Part shown: piece after piece, positions 1 through 7,824 of the stretch
Layout of the letters: each line of letters begins with the position of its first letter
How positions within the stretch are numbered: the first letter of the stretch is position 1
Program-made: the position numbers and the translations under genes
From: Streptomyces sp. NBC_01549
GTDB taxonomy: Bacteria; Actinomycetota; Actinomycetes; Streptomycetales; Streptomycetaceae
Direction of reading: 5' to 3'
DNA: 64,000 nt
Assembly: GCF_026339955.1 (NCBI RefSeq)
Contig: NZ_JAPEPW010000002.1
Span: forward strand, 2,232,001 to 2,296,000
Notes under the pieces: model-generated
The model's input: only the letters and a program-made list of their open reading frames with translations
Database searches by the model: none
What the model was told of the DNA's origin: nothing

Positions 1-132
1 CCAGCCCGGCCGCCGCATGATCTCGGCCAAACCACGCAGACTGCAGGCCGCCTCCACGTTCTGCCCGTCCACGCGCGCTTGGCGCCCCTCCCCCTTGATG
101 GGCGGGCAAACGATCACGGAACGTTCGGTCAT
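1..132 (-). CDS. Partial hypothetical protein (C-terminus outside window)
   Basis: A reading frame starts at an ATG at 132 and runs off the left edge; 44 residues are visible, beginning MTERSVIVCPPIKGEGRQAR and continuing with a short predicted helix. I recall small uncharacterised Streptomyces proteins that begin in this style (VVVxPPxxxGGRRV followed by an LxxLxxFLRR helix), but that is memory and not a search. No catalytic motif is visible in the fragment. Function unknown. Confidence 0.4.
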   Translation of the reverse strand, partial: MTERSVIVCPPIKGEGRQARVDGQNVEAACSLRGLAEIMRRPGW

Positions 133-441
133 TCGGCAAGCATCGCCCGCAGTCACACCCCGCGCATCCGGACGTAGCCCGCGGTGCCTTACCGGACGCT
201 GTGCTGTTCCAGGAGGCGTGCTGGTTCGCCTGAACACGCGTACGAAGGGTGCGCTCGATACCTTCGCCGAGCCGGCCGAGGGTCGGCGGGATCTCATCAA
301 CGCTGCCCAGGGCGAGAGGCACGTTGGGCAAAGCCGGGCGTGCTCCTCTACGCCGACCGCCCGGTGAACGGCAGCGGCCGGCGGTACGCAGCCCTCGACG
401 CCGAGCACTCACGGCCCACCAAACGGGAAGTCAACGACCTC
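133..441. other. Stretch without a supported gene
   Basis: Open frames here are short, overlap in several frames and have arginine- and proline-rich translations typical of shadow frames in high-GC DNA. I see no ribosome site, hairpin or repeat that stands out. It may hold the promoter of the leftward gene that starts at 132. Confidence 0.4.
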
Positions 442-765
442 TCAGTGAACGAGTGCTTTGCGCAGCCCGGGTTTCGATGCATCGGCCCACGCGGCCGGCA
501 GTTCCCGTTCGCGCCCTTTGGCCACGGCTTGCTCCTGGCCGTACAGCAGGCCCCAGGTGAAACCGGGCTCGCCTGCCGCGTGCGCCGCCAGAGCCAGGTG
601 CCGCAGGGCGTCCCGCGCGACGACGGTGTCCTGATGGTCCCCGAGCACCTTCTGTACGGCCTTGACGCGCTTGCCGAGCCGCTTGGCGGGTTTGCCGAGC
701 GAGGCGCGCGCCGGTTCGGTGGCGTACCGTGTCTTCTTCGCCGCCTTGCGGGCCTGGCGGCTCCG
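442..765 (-). pseudogene. CHAD-domain protein, C-terminal remnant
   Basis: About 107 residues match the end of a CHAD domain, a helical histidine-rich domain that binds polyphosphate. The visible part has the helix RKAAKKTRYATE, then VQKVLGDHQDTVVARDALR, then AAHAAGEPGFTWGLLYGQEQ, and it closes normally at 442. An intact CHAD domain is about 250-300 residues, so most of it is gone: upstream of 765 the frame stays open but no longer looks like CHAD. Neighbours on both sides are also broken, so I read this as a deletion remnant. The family match is fairly sure; that it is non-functional is inferred from length. Confidence 0.6.
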
Positions 766-1207
766 GCGAGGCCAGCGACGTCCCACCGCCGGAATGAACG
801 CGCCCAGAGAGCGGCGAGGCGTCGCCCCCGTGACCGCTCCGGCGTCCCGTGAGGCCCCGCTCGCGCCCGGCGCCCCGCCCGGCCGGCATGCTCGGGGCGA
901 CCCGCCGCGGGCCGGCCACCGGGCGACCGTCGGGCGCGCGCCACCCACTCGAGGTATTTCCTCCACGGTGTGCAACAGAGAGCCGGAGCGAACACGGAGC
1001 CGCTCCAGAGGCACAAGGTGGGCTGACCACACCCTGGCTCAAGGGCGGAGGCAGAGCCAGGCACCGAACCTCGGCCAGCCCTGATCGTCGGCGGTGCCGC
1101 GCGCAGCCTCCCAGCCAGGGCGTCCGAGCGACCTCGACGGGGCCTCCAGATGTTGAGGGAAGCGACGACCGCCGGTGGGCTCGGGCCGCCGGGACTGGAA
1201 CGATGTT
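766..1207. other. Stretch without a supported gene
   Basis: About 440 bases with only shadow-like open frames. It lies between the CHAD remnant and the end of the STAS gene. No recognisable domain, tRNA fold or transposon end was seen. Confidence 0.4.
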
Positions 1208-1549
1208 CTAGCCGCTCAGGGCCTGTTGGAGCATGGGATAGCAGGGCATCACAGTGTCGAGGCCAACGAGCTGAAGGACGCGCAGGATGTAGGCGGTGGG
1301 GCCGGCCACGCGTACCCAGCCCTGGATGGCAGTGGCGGCCTGGCGAGCCCCGATCAGGGCGTTGATGCCCGTGGAGTCCATGAAGGTCACCTGACTCAGG
1401 TCCATCACGGTGTGCCGGGTAGCTTCGCCGTCGGGGCCCAGGAGCGCGCGCTGGATCTCCGCGCCGGTAGTGAGGTCGACTTCGCCACGCAGCACAAGGC
1501 CGTTGTCCAGGGCGGAGAGAACGACCGTCTCCTCGCGGTACGGACCCTG
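1208..1549 (-). CDS. STAS-domain anti-sigma factor antagonist
   Basis: A small cytoplasmic protein of the SpoIIAA/RsbV/BldG type, which binds an anti-sigma kinase and frees a sigma factor. The core is visible: an early strand NGLVLRGEVDLTT, then the signature strand and helix VTFMDSTGINALIGAR, where the Ser/Thr of DSTG is the usual phosphorylation site. I prefer the GTG at 1549 (113 residues, a normal family length); a longer frame opens at ATG 1627, but its extra N-terminus overlaps a PsiE-like frame on the other strand. No cognate kinase is beside it, so the partner is unknown. Confidence 0.75.
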   Translation of the reverse strand, partial: QGPYREETVVLSALDNGLVLRGEVDLTTGAEIQRALLGPDGEATRHTVMDLSQVTFMDSTGINALIGARQAATAIQGWVRVAGPTAYILRVLQLVGLDTVMPCYPMLQQALSG

Positions 1550-1600
1550 CACCGACCTGATGACGTCGTGGACGACCCCGACGGTCAGGAGCCCCGCGAG

Positions 1601-1918
1601 CAGTTCATCGTGGCCGAGCTGCTCCACACCGTCCGCCTCACCATCAGGAACCAGACCCTCGACGCGGAGCCGTTCCTCGTCGTCGGCCTGATTGCCGGCA
1701 TCCGCAAGGTGCTCATCGTGACGGCCGAGGCGGAGAAGTCCTTCCGGTGGAACGTCGAGGGGATCGAACTGCTCATCCTGGCGGGGCTGATCCTCGTGAT
1801 GGCGACAGCGGCGTACGTGTGGCGGCGCTCGACGCGGCCGGGAGACTACTTCCCGCTCCTGGAGGCTCGGCGCTCCCCGTCGCCGGCGCCGTCACCCACC
1901 CCGGGGCGCGGGTCCTGA
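1601..1918 (+). pseudogene. PsiE-family membrane protein, C-terminal remnant
   Basis: The plus-strand frame contains FIVAELLHTVRL, then EPFLVVGLIAGIRKVLIVTAE and a last hydrophobic helix ELLILAGLILVMATAAYVW. This order matches the second half of phosphate-starvation-inducible PsiE-family inner-membrane proteins. Upstream of about 1601 the frame runs antisense through the STAS gene and has no family resemblance, so the first membrane helices and the start are lost. It ends at 1918, slightly overlapping the 3' end of the convergent FUSC gene. Family call moderately sure; role of the family is poorly known. Confidence 0.55.
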
Positions 1919-4069
1919 TCCGTCACCTTCCGCCGCCTCGGCCGCCCGCACCCGCTGCTCCTCGCGAGCGGAGCCGACGTCCCGTTCCAGGGGTGTGCGG
2001 CTCACGGCCGTCGCGAGGTCCTCCAAGGCTTGCTTCTGCAGTTCCGCCCCGCGCCGCACCGCCGGGCTCCGGTCCCCGGCGGCGGAGCCCTCCCACGCGT
2101 GGAGCGCCTCCTCCACGCGCCCCCAGTCCGGATTCCTGTGCTCGCGCACGTCGACCGCCGCCTGCGCGGTGTCCGCCTCCAGGGCCTCGGCGAACCGCTC
2201 CGCCTCGGGGACGAAACGGCTGTCGGCCCGCGGGACGTGGCTCTCCATGAGCATCGCCGCCCGGCCGAACCCCTTGAGCGCCTCCTGCGCCTCCTGCGCC
2301 TCGCGCGACGTCAGACCCCTGGGGCGGACCGGTTCCTGCCTTGCCCGGTCGTATGCCTCCTGCCAGGCGGCACGTGCCTCCCTGCTCGCCAGCAGTGCCC
2401 TGCGCATGTCGGCGTGATGCTCCCGGGTCGGTTCGGCGTAGCTGCGGAGCACCGCGGCCGCGTAGCGGCCGTTGGCGGCGAGCCAGTCCGCAAGCCGGCC
2501 CGGCAGCCGGGGTGTCTCCCATGCGGGGAACACCACGTACGCCAGCATTGCCAGGGCCCCGCCGAGCAGGGTGAGCACCACCCGCTCCGGGACCGTCTGC
2601 TCCCATGCCTGGCCGCCCATGCCGAGCAGGAAGACGACGTACGCGGCAGTGAAGCACTGGGAGTAGGCGTAGCCGGTACGGTTCAGCGTGTACGACAGGC
2701 CCGCCGAGACCACCGCCAGCGCGCCGAACACATGGGCGTCCGGGCCCAGGGCCCGCACCATCCCGGTGGCGAGCGCGACCCCCGCCAGGGTCCCGGCGAG
2801 ACGGGCCACCGCGCGCGCGTACGTCCGGTGGAAGTCCGGCCGCATCACCATCACCGAGGTGATGGGCGCCCAGTAGCCGTGGCCCAGGGGTAGCCGGGCG
2901 GCGATCAGGTAGCCGAGCGTGGCCACCGCCGCCAGGCGGACGGCGTGCCGGAACACGGGCGAGTCCCGGCGGAGCTCACGGCGGACCGCCCGGACGACGA
3001 CCGGGACCAGCCGGAACATTGTCGGGCGCACCAGGAACTGGGCGCTCGTCGAGCCGGGCGGCATGGGCGTCCTCCCGGAGACGCTGCCGCTCCCGGCGAT
3101 CTCCAACGCCTCGCCGAGCAGTTCCACGAGCCGCTCGGCGGCCTGCCGCGCGGGGCCCTCCAGCACCTCGTGCTCCTCGTCGACACGCAGGACGTCCGTG
3201 CTCCCGGGCCGCACCTCGGCGGGAGTGCCGCGGCGGATCGAACGAGCGGCCGCATCCAGGACGTCGGCGGCCGCGTCGAGCAACTCCCGCGCGCGGTCCC
3301 TCCCGGGTCCCTCCGCCGGGGCGCCGACGTCCGGGTCGGCGAGCGCGGCGACGACCGGCCGAATGCGCTCGGCGAGTCCTCGGGGGCCGTGGAGGACGGG
3401 GGGACGGGTGCGGGCCTGTGACGGCGTCACGGCGGCCGCGTCCCGGGCCGTCATCAACGGCTCCGGGTCGAACGGGGCGGTCGGGTCGTGCCGCAACCGG
3501 CGGGCGTAGTCCGCCACGGCGGCCAGGGCGTCGGCGAGCGCGTCACGATGCGCTCCCCAACGCCGGATCGGGAACAGCAAGATCAGCACGGCCTGCGTCA
3601 CGCCCCCGAGTGCGATGACCCCGGCGTGCTCCAGGGCTCGCCCGACGCTCGTGGGCAGGGTGATGGTCACCAGCATGCTGCCCACGGTCGTCGCTGCGAC
3701 GATCCCAGCGGTCGATCCGACGGCCCACGCCATTCCCGCGGCAAAGGCCCATACGGCCAGCAGCGGGAGGAACGTGACGAGTCGCCCCGCGGCCAGGTAG
3801 CCCACGAAGGTGCTGAGCGCCAGACCCGCGCCCGCGCCGAGCGCGATCACCTTGCGTGGACGCCAGGTGCGCTGGAAGGTGGCCCCACCCGCGGAGTAGG
3901 CACCGAGGGCGGCGGACGCGGCATACGCAGGGGAGACGAGCCACAGCGCCGCCCCGACGACGATCGCCACCCCAGCGGCCGTGCGCAGCGCGAGCAGGGG
4001 CTCCAGCCGCGTCTCCTCGATCGTGAGCCCGGATCGCACGACCTCTCCGAAGGCCCGCAGCCACGTCAC
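1892..4069 (-). CDS. FUSC-family (YccS/aromatic acid exporter-like) membrane protein
   Basis: About 725 residues with the layout of fusaric-acid-resistance/YccS proteins: a first block of membrane helices (roughly residues 25-170, including AAGVAIVVGAALWLVSPAYA), a soluble helical linker, a second block (roughly residues 370-510, including GYWAPITSVMVMRPDFHRTY, a family hallmark), and a long charged cytoplasmic helical tail. The family is linked to export of aromatic acids and other small toxic compounds; the substrate here is unknown. The frame is open to ATG 4258, but the extra 63 residues are Ala/Arg-rich and unconserved-looking, so I prefer GTG 4069. It stands alone, ending against the PsiE remnant. 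Confidence 0.75.
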   Translation of the reverse strand: MTWLRAFGEVVRSGLTIEETRLEPLLALRTAAGVAIVVGAALWLVSPAYAASAALGAYSAGGATFQRTWRPRKVIALGAGAGLALSTFVGYLAAGRLVTFLPLLAVWAFAAGMAWAVGSTAGIVAATTVGSMLVTITLPTSVGRALEHAGVIALGGVTQAVLILLFPIRRWGAHRDALADALAAVADYARRLRHDPTAPFDPEPLMTARDAAAVTPSQARTRPPVLHGPRGLAERIRPVVAALADPDVGAPAEGPGRDRARELLDAAADVLDAAARSIRRGTPAEVRPGSTDVLRVDEEHEVLEGPARQAAERLVELLGEALEIAGSGSVSGRTPMPPGSTSAQFLVRPTMFRLVPVVVRAVRRELRRDSPVFRHAVRLAAVATLGYLIAARLPLGHGYWAPITSVMVMRPDFHRTYARAVARLAGTLAGVALATGMVRALGPDAHVFGALAVVSAGLSYTLNRTGYAYSQCFTAAYVVFLLGMGGQAWEQTVPERVVLTLLGGALAMLAYVVFPAWETPRLPGRLADWLAANGRYAAAVLRSYAEPTREHHADMRRALLASREARAAWQEAYDRARQEPVRPRGLTSREAQEAQEALKGFGRAAMLMESHVPRADSRFVPEAERFAEALEADTAQAAVDVREHRNPDWGRVEEALHAWEGSAAGDRSPAVRRGAELQKQALEDLATAVSRTPLERDVGSAREEQRVRAAEAAEGDGSGPAPRGG

Positions 4070-4344
4070 GGGTGTGAGCCTAGCCGGAACACCCCGCCGG
4101 GTCGCATCGGCCTGGTTGAGGTGCGGCAACCGTCGGGCAGGGAACCCTCCCACACGCCCCGCGAACAGGCCGGCGGCCGCAGCCGCTGGACGGGGTGCAG
4201 CCACTGCGGACACTGCTGAGCGTCCGCCGTCCGTCCTACCGGGCCGGAGCGCTGGCAATCGCCGTTGGTTCAGGTCCGACCGGAGCGCGGGCGATTGCCC
4301 CCAGCCCCGGCCGGAGGACGGGCGGGACGGCGGCCCCGGGTCGC

Positions 4345-4537
4345 CTACCGCTTGTGGCCGTTCCCGTGTCCACTCGGATGCAGGACCACCTTGGTCCAGC
4401 CCTCGTCACGTGCGTCGAAGTGCTCGTAGGCGGTGGGGGCCTCGTCCAGGCTGAGTGTCGCAGGGGTGTTCGATCTTCGCGTCCGGTACGTCCTTCACCG
4501 TGACCGTTCGCGGGCCTTCATATACCGCTGCTTTCAT
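4345..4537 (-). pseudogene. Zinc alcohol dehydrogenase collapsed to its two ends
   Basis: The 5' end looks healthy: a GGAAG ribosome site, ATG at 4537 and MKAAVYEGPRTVTVKDVPDA, the classic first strand of formaldehyde/alcohol dehydrogenases. After about 25 codons the sequence jumps to the extreme C-terminus of the same family, LSLDEAPTAYEHFDARDEGW followed by TKVVLHP, ending at TAG 4345. The middle 300 or more codons (zinc site, Rossmann fold) are missing, and the total length of 193 bases is not a multiple of three, so the two ends are out of frame. This is an internal-deletion pseudogene. A second, different remnant of the same family lies at 5717-6050. Confidence 0.65.
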
Positions 4538-4670
4538 GATCGCTTCCTTCGGTGCCGCGGCATGACCGCAGCACGGGTGCGATGGAGACGGCGTACCGAG
4601 CCTGACTCCCGGGAGTTGGTGCGACGGGGTCCATGGCTCCGGCATGCCTCGTTCACCCGGTTCAGGTGGA

Positions 4671-4922
4671 ACGGCACTGCACCCCTCGGACATCGCGCTG
4701 CTGCTGCGACAGCTGCACCGGCTCGTCGACGCCGGCAACACGGTCGTCCTCGTCGAGCACGACCTGGACACGATCGCCACCGCCGACTGGGTCATCGACC
4801 TCGGGCCGGGCGGCGGCGACGCGGGCGGGCGGGTGGTCGCGGCGGGCCCGCCGGCCAAGGTGGCGAGGGCCCGCCCCAGCGCCACCGCGCCCTATCTCGC
4901 GGCCCGGCTCGCGCGCTCATGA
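4671..4922 (+). pseudogene. UvrA-like ABC ATPase, C-terminal remnant
   Basis: About 83 residues match the end of a UvrA-type protein: TALHPSDIALLLRQLHRLVD, then GNTVVLVEHDLDTIATADWV (the switch histidine segment, EHD), then IDLGPGGGDAGGRVVAAGPP. This is the region just after the Walker B Asp-Glu-Pro-Thr of the second ATPase; everything before it, including Walker A and the signature, is absent. The frame ends at 4922. UvrA-like paralogues outside the repair complex are common in Streptomyces and linked to drug resistance, so it need not come from the repair gene. Confidence 0.6.
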
Positions 4923-5049
4923 CGACGGCGCGAGGGGCTGAGCATCGGTCAGCCGGGTTCGGGGCGCAGGGTCGCGCGCGTCGATGCTGCGTTCCAGCTT
5001 GTGGCGGATATCGCTCGCGAGGTGCCCCGTCTGGGCCCATTCCGCCGGG

Positions 5050-5556
5050 TCAGCTGGGCATGGGGTGGTGCGCCCGGGCGAACTGCTCCACGACGGCGGC
5101 GCAGAAGGCGGGCAGGTCGGCCGGGCTGCGGCTGGTGACCAGCTGCCCGTCGACGACCACCTCCTGATCGGCGACGACCTCCGCGCCGGCGTTGCGCAGG
5201 TCGGTGCGGATGCTGGGCCAGGACGTCAGGCGACGGCCGCGCACGGCGTCGGCTTCCGCCAGGGTCCACGGGCCGTGGCAGATCGATGCGACCGGTTTCC
5301 CGCTGGCCATGAAGTCCTTGACGAACTGCACCGCGTCGCGGTCCATGCGCAGCTGGTCAGGGTTCATGGTGCCGCCGGGCAGGAGCAGGGCGTGGTAATC
5401 GTCGACGGAGGCGTCGGCGACCAGGCGGTCCACGCGGAAGGTTCCGGCCGCGTTGAAGTCGAACCGGCGGGCCTGGATCTCGCCGGGGTGGAGCGAGACG
5501 ATCTCGGTCTTCGCCCCTGCGCCCTGCAACGCACCGCGCGGCTCGTCAAGTTCCAC
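5050..5556 (-). pseudogene. DJ-1/PfpI family protein with truncated N-terminus
   Basis: 168 residues match PfpI-type class I glutamine-amidotransferase-like proteins (general stress, deglycase or protease activity claimed for members). The nucleophile elbow SICHGPWTLAEA with its cysteine is intact, as is the DYHALLLPGGTMNPD segment that carries oligomer contacts. Family members normally begin with a strand of about 12 residues before GVExVEL; here an in-frame TGA sits just upstream of GVERVELDEP, so that first strand is lost. The first in-frame start is GTG 5556, inside the conserved region. The rest is undamaged, so loss may be recent and residual function cannot be excluded. Confidence 0.65.
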
Positions 5557-5716
5557 GCGCTCGACGCCCCTTCACGAGTCGCTGGTTGTACGACGCGAGC
5601 GGTAGGGACACCCGCCAGGGCCTGTCCGCATCTCTTTTCCGGACCGGGGACTGCAAGGCCCGGCCGAAGATGCCCCGAGCACTGTCTGCGCGCGGTCAGT
5701 GAAAGCTGCCGTCCGA

Positions 5717-6050
5717 GTGGGCGGACGACCTTCGTCCAGCCGTCGTCGCGGGCGTCGAAGTGCTGGTATCCGTGTATCCGTCTGCTGCCTTGTCCAGTAT
5801 GAGTTCGTGGGAGACGATCCAGGACGGCTCGGCCTTCCCGGCCTGGACCAGGCCGCCGGGCGAGCTCGGCGGCGTGCCAGACGGTGGGGAACATGCCGGA
5901 GAGCATCACGTAGTCGGTTCGCCGCTCCCTGGCCTCTTCCGGCAACACCAGGCAGTTGTGGTCGCCGCAGGTAACGCGCAGCAGTTCGGCCCGCCCGCCG
6001 TTGTAGGGACCCACGTCGGCGAAACCGTAGGCGGCGCCGGCCATTTCCTG
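5717..6050 (-). pseudogene. Zinc alcohol dehydrogenase remnant, middle fused to C-terminus
   Basis: One frame shows the catalytic-domain middle of a glutathione-independent formaldehyde dehydrogenase-like enzyme: GAAYGFADVGPYNGGRAELL, then NCLVLPEEA, then DYVMLSGMFPTVWHAAELA. It then jumps to the far C-terminus, YQHFDARDDGWTKVV. The N-terminus and most of the nucleotide-binding fold are gone. It shares the C-terminal sequence style with the remnant at 4345-4537 but keeps different parts, so the two look like separate decaying paralogues. Confidence 0.6.
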
Positions 6051-6177
6051 GCCAGGCGACCAGTCGCGCTGAAACCGCGATCGCGAATCCCCGAGCACCT
6101 GCGGCGCGACCCGGGCCTCGGTGAAGGTTCCCAGTCTCCACCTTCCGCCCCCCGTCCGGCATCGCACCGGGGCACTG

Positions 6178-6627
6178 CTACAGCAGCCGGTCGAACACCG
6201 CGGTCACGCCCTCCCAGTGACTGGTCTGCGGGTTCTTCACATCCGGATACATGATTTTGAACGTCTCGGCGAGGGCGACACTGAGACCGCCGATGATCTC
6301 GGGGTAGCGCTCTTCGGCCTCCTGGGTAGGTGTCCTGTCGAGGGGAGGATGCCCGGCGAGCTGTTCCAGGATCGGCTTCAGCTCGACCTCCTCGTCGAGC
6401 CGCCGGAACCGGTGGATGCACTCCTGGAGGCCCTTGGTGATCGGCAGGTCCCACGGTTCGACGGTATCCCTGCCGTTGGCCTTGGCTGACGCCTGGCCGA
6501 CGACCAGGAGGTCGTAGAGCTTGGCGTCGACGAAGTCGCCGTACCGCTTCAGGTCGTTCCTGTCCACGTCGAGGCTTGCGGCAGCGCGGAAGAACCTCTC
6601 GAACTTCGACACACCCATCACGGTCAT
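6178..6627 (-). CDS. DUF1931 histone-fold-like protein
   Basis: 149 residues beginning MTVMGVSKFERFFRAAASLD. The helical pattern and the stretches DLKRYGDFVDAKLYDLLVVG, DTVEPWDLPITKGLQECIH and PEIIGGLSVALAETFKIMYP match DUF1931, a family whose solved member from Aquifex has two histone-fold units in one chain. Bacterial members are uncharacterised; nucleic-acid binding is inference from the fold only. The frame is open further upstream to 6837, but the ATG at 6627 has a strong GGTGAGGAGG site and starts exactly at the conserved segment. It stands alone, reading leftward into the dehydrogenase remnant. Confidence 0.75.
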   Translation of the reverse strand: MTVMGVSKFERFFRAAASLDVDRNDLKRYGDFVDAKLYDLLVVGQASAKANGRDTVEPWDLPITKGLQECIHRFRRLDEEVELKPILEQLAGHPPLDRTPTQEAEERYPEIIGGLSVALAETFKIMYPDVKNPQTSHWEGVTAVFDRLL

Positions 6628-7245
6628 GCCTCTCGCCTCCTCACCGGGAACGGACGACGTCGTTCGCTCCCGCCCGCGCCGCCATCGGCTGTTACCCGGT
6701 CGAGATTCGCACAGCCCCCTGCTGAGCGCCTCCGCACCCCAGGCCGAAAAAGGGCACCCCCTCTTCCCCTGGCAGAGCAGCATGAAGTGCGCAGGCATCC
6801 CTCGGCCAGCCGTACGGCCGTCCGCAGGAGGCTGCACGGCGTTGCAACGCCTCGAACGAGAATTGCTGACCGGACGACGCGACCAGCTCGGGGAAGCGGG
6901 ACTGTATTAGGGCACCCCGCATTAGGGCACCCCGCCGAGAATGGAACAGGACCGGGCCCGGCGCAGGGGCCGGGCTAAAGAGTGGGCGGCGGCGGTAGCC
7001 GTCCTTCTTCAGACACGCCCCGGAACGTTCGTGCAGGAGATGGTGCTGCCACGTACCCACCCGAACACCACGAAACGACGACGGGTGCTCGAGGCGCAGC
7101 GCAAGGCCGGCGATCCCTGCACCGCGCGGACGGTGAAGCCGTCCATCAGAGACGTCATCCCCCGCACACGCGAGACCGGACAACCAGCACAGACACACAC
7201 CGACCCTTCCGGCCCAGACACCACCCACAACAACCCAACCACCCT
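6628..7245. other. Stretch without a supported gene
   Basis: About 620 bases between the DUF1931 start and the FMN-reductase remnant. It must contain the DUF1931 promoter, which I could not place. The only structure seen is a 15-base tandem repeat at 6906-6935. The segment around 7180-7250 is unusually rich in CACAC/CCACCC runs, unlike coding DNA nearby. Confidence 0.4.
6906..6935. repeat. 15-base perfect tandem repeat
   Basis: ATTAGGGCACCCCGC occurs twice in direct tandem (6906-6920 and 6921-6935) in non-coding DNA. It looks like a replication-slippage duplication. No nearby element uses it. Confidence 0.8.
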
Positions 7246-7422
7246 CCACACAGTCGACCCGTGGTACGTCGGGCTGCTCCACAGCAGGGCGTCGGCGGCC
7301 TGAACGGTGTCCGCAAGCCGGCGGGCGGACGGAGAGATCCCGTGCTCGGACGTGTAGAACGGAAGATCCAACCGCTTGAGGTCGATCACCTGGGTGTCGG
7401 CGCCCGCCTCGGCGGCCCCCTC
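7246..7422 (-). pseudogene. NADPH-dependent FMN reductase remnant
   Basis: A 59-residue stretch, EGAAEAGADTQVIDLKRLDL then PFYTSEHG, then RRLADTVQAADALLWSSPTY followed by HGSTVW, matches the flavodoxin-like FMN reductase family: end of helix 1, strand 2, and strand 3 with the SPTYHGS flavin-contact loop. The N-terminal phosphate-binding loop (GSxRxxS) is not recognisable upstream and the fold stops after HGSTVW. A family member needs about 180 residues, so this is a fragment. Confidence 0.5.
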
Positions 7423-7493
7423 GACCGCCACCGGCCGCCCAGCTCGGCCCTGGGGGCGCTGCTCGACCTGGTCGACCTCCACGTCATCGCCCT

Positions 7494-7523
7494 GTGACGC
7501 CCGGGCCGCGGCCCGGGCGTCAC
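7494..7523. terminator. Perfect 30-base palindromic hairpin
   Basis: The arms at 7494-7507 (GTGACGCCCGGGCC) and 7510-7523 are exact inverted complements around a GC centre. Such GC-rich stems with no U-tract commonly act as terminators in Streptomyces. No intact gene ends here; it sits just upstream of the FMN-reductase remnant and probably belonged to a lost neighbour. Confidence 0.5.
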
Positions 7524-7824
7524 CCGTCGGTGGTGTCCGGCCCCCTGCGTTCGCCTCGCTCCGGCCGCGACATCTGCCGCAGCATCCGCTGACGCTCAGG
7601 CTGCCGTCGTCCACAGGCGGCGTCGGACACCTTCTCGGCCCCTTCGAGGCTGGTGCCGAAGGCCCCGCCGATCATCGCGATGGCGGTGATGAACCAAGGC
7701 CCCCGTCTTCTGGCGCGACGTTGATCAACCGAGGAAGGGCCACCCACCCACTGCAGCTCTGTAACAGGGCAGCCCGCCCAACTGCCGTCACTGACACCGA
7801 TCGCACGAAAGTTCTAGCGAGGCA
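7524..7824. other. Stretch without a firmly supported gene
   Basis: A leftward frame of 75 codons (7520-7747) contains a hydrophobic stretch PWFITAIAMIGGAFGTSLEG followed by an Arg-rich tail ending in TTDG. It could be the end of a lost membrane protein, but the frame has no convincing start or family and overlaps the palindrome at 7494-7523. Nothing else is visible. Confidence 0.3.

Noticed and set aside
17..852. Several overlapping rightward open frames at the left edge
   Set aside because: They overlap each other and the CHAD remnant in other frames and encode Arg/Pro-rich sequence with no domain.
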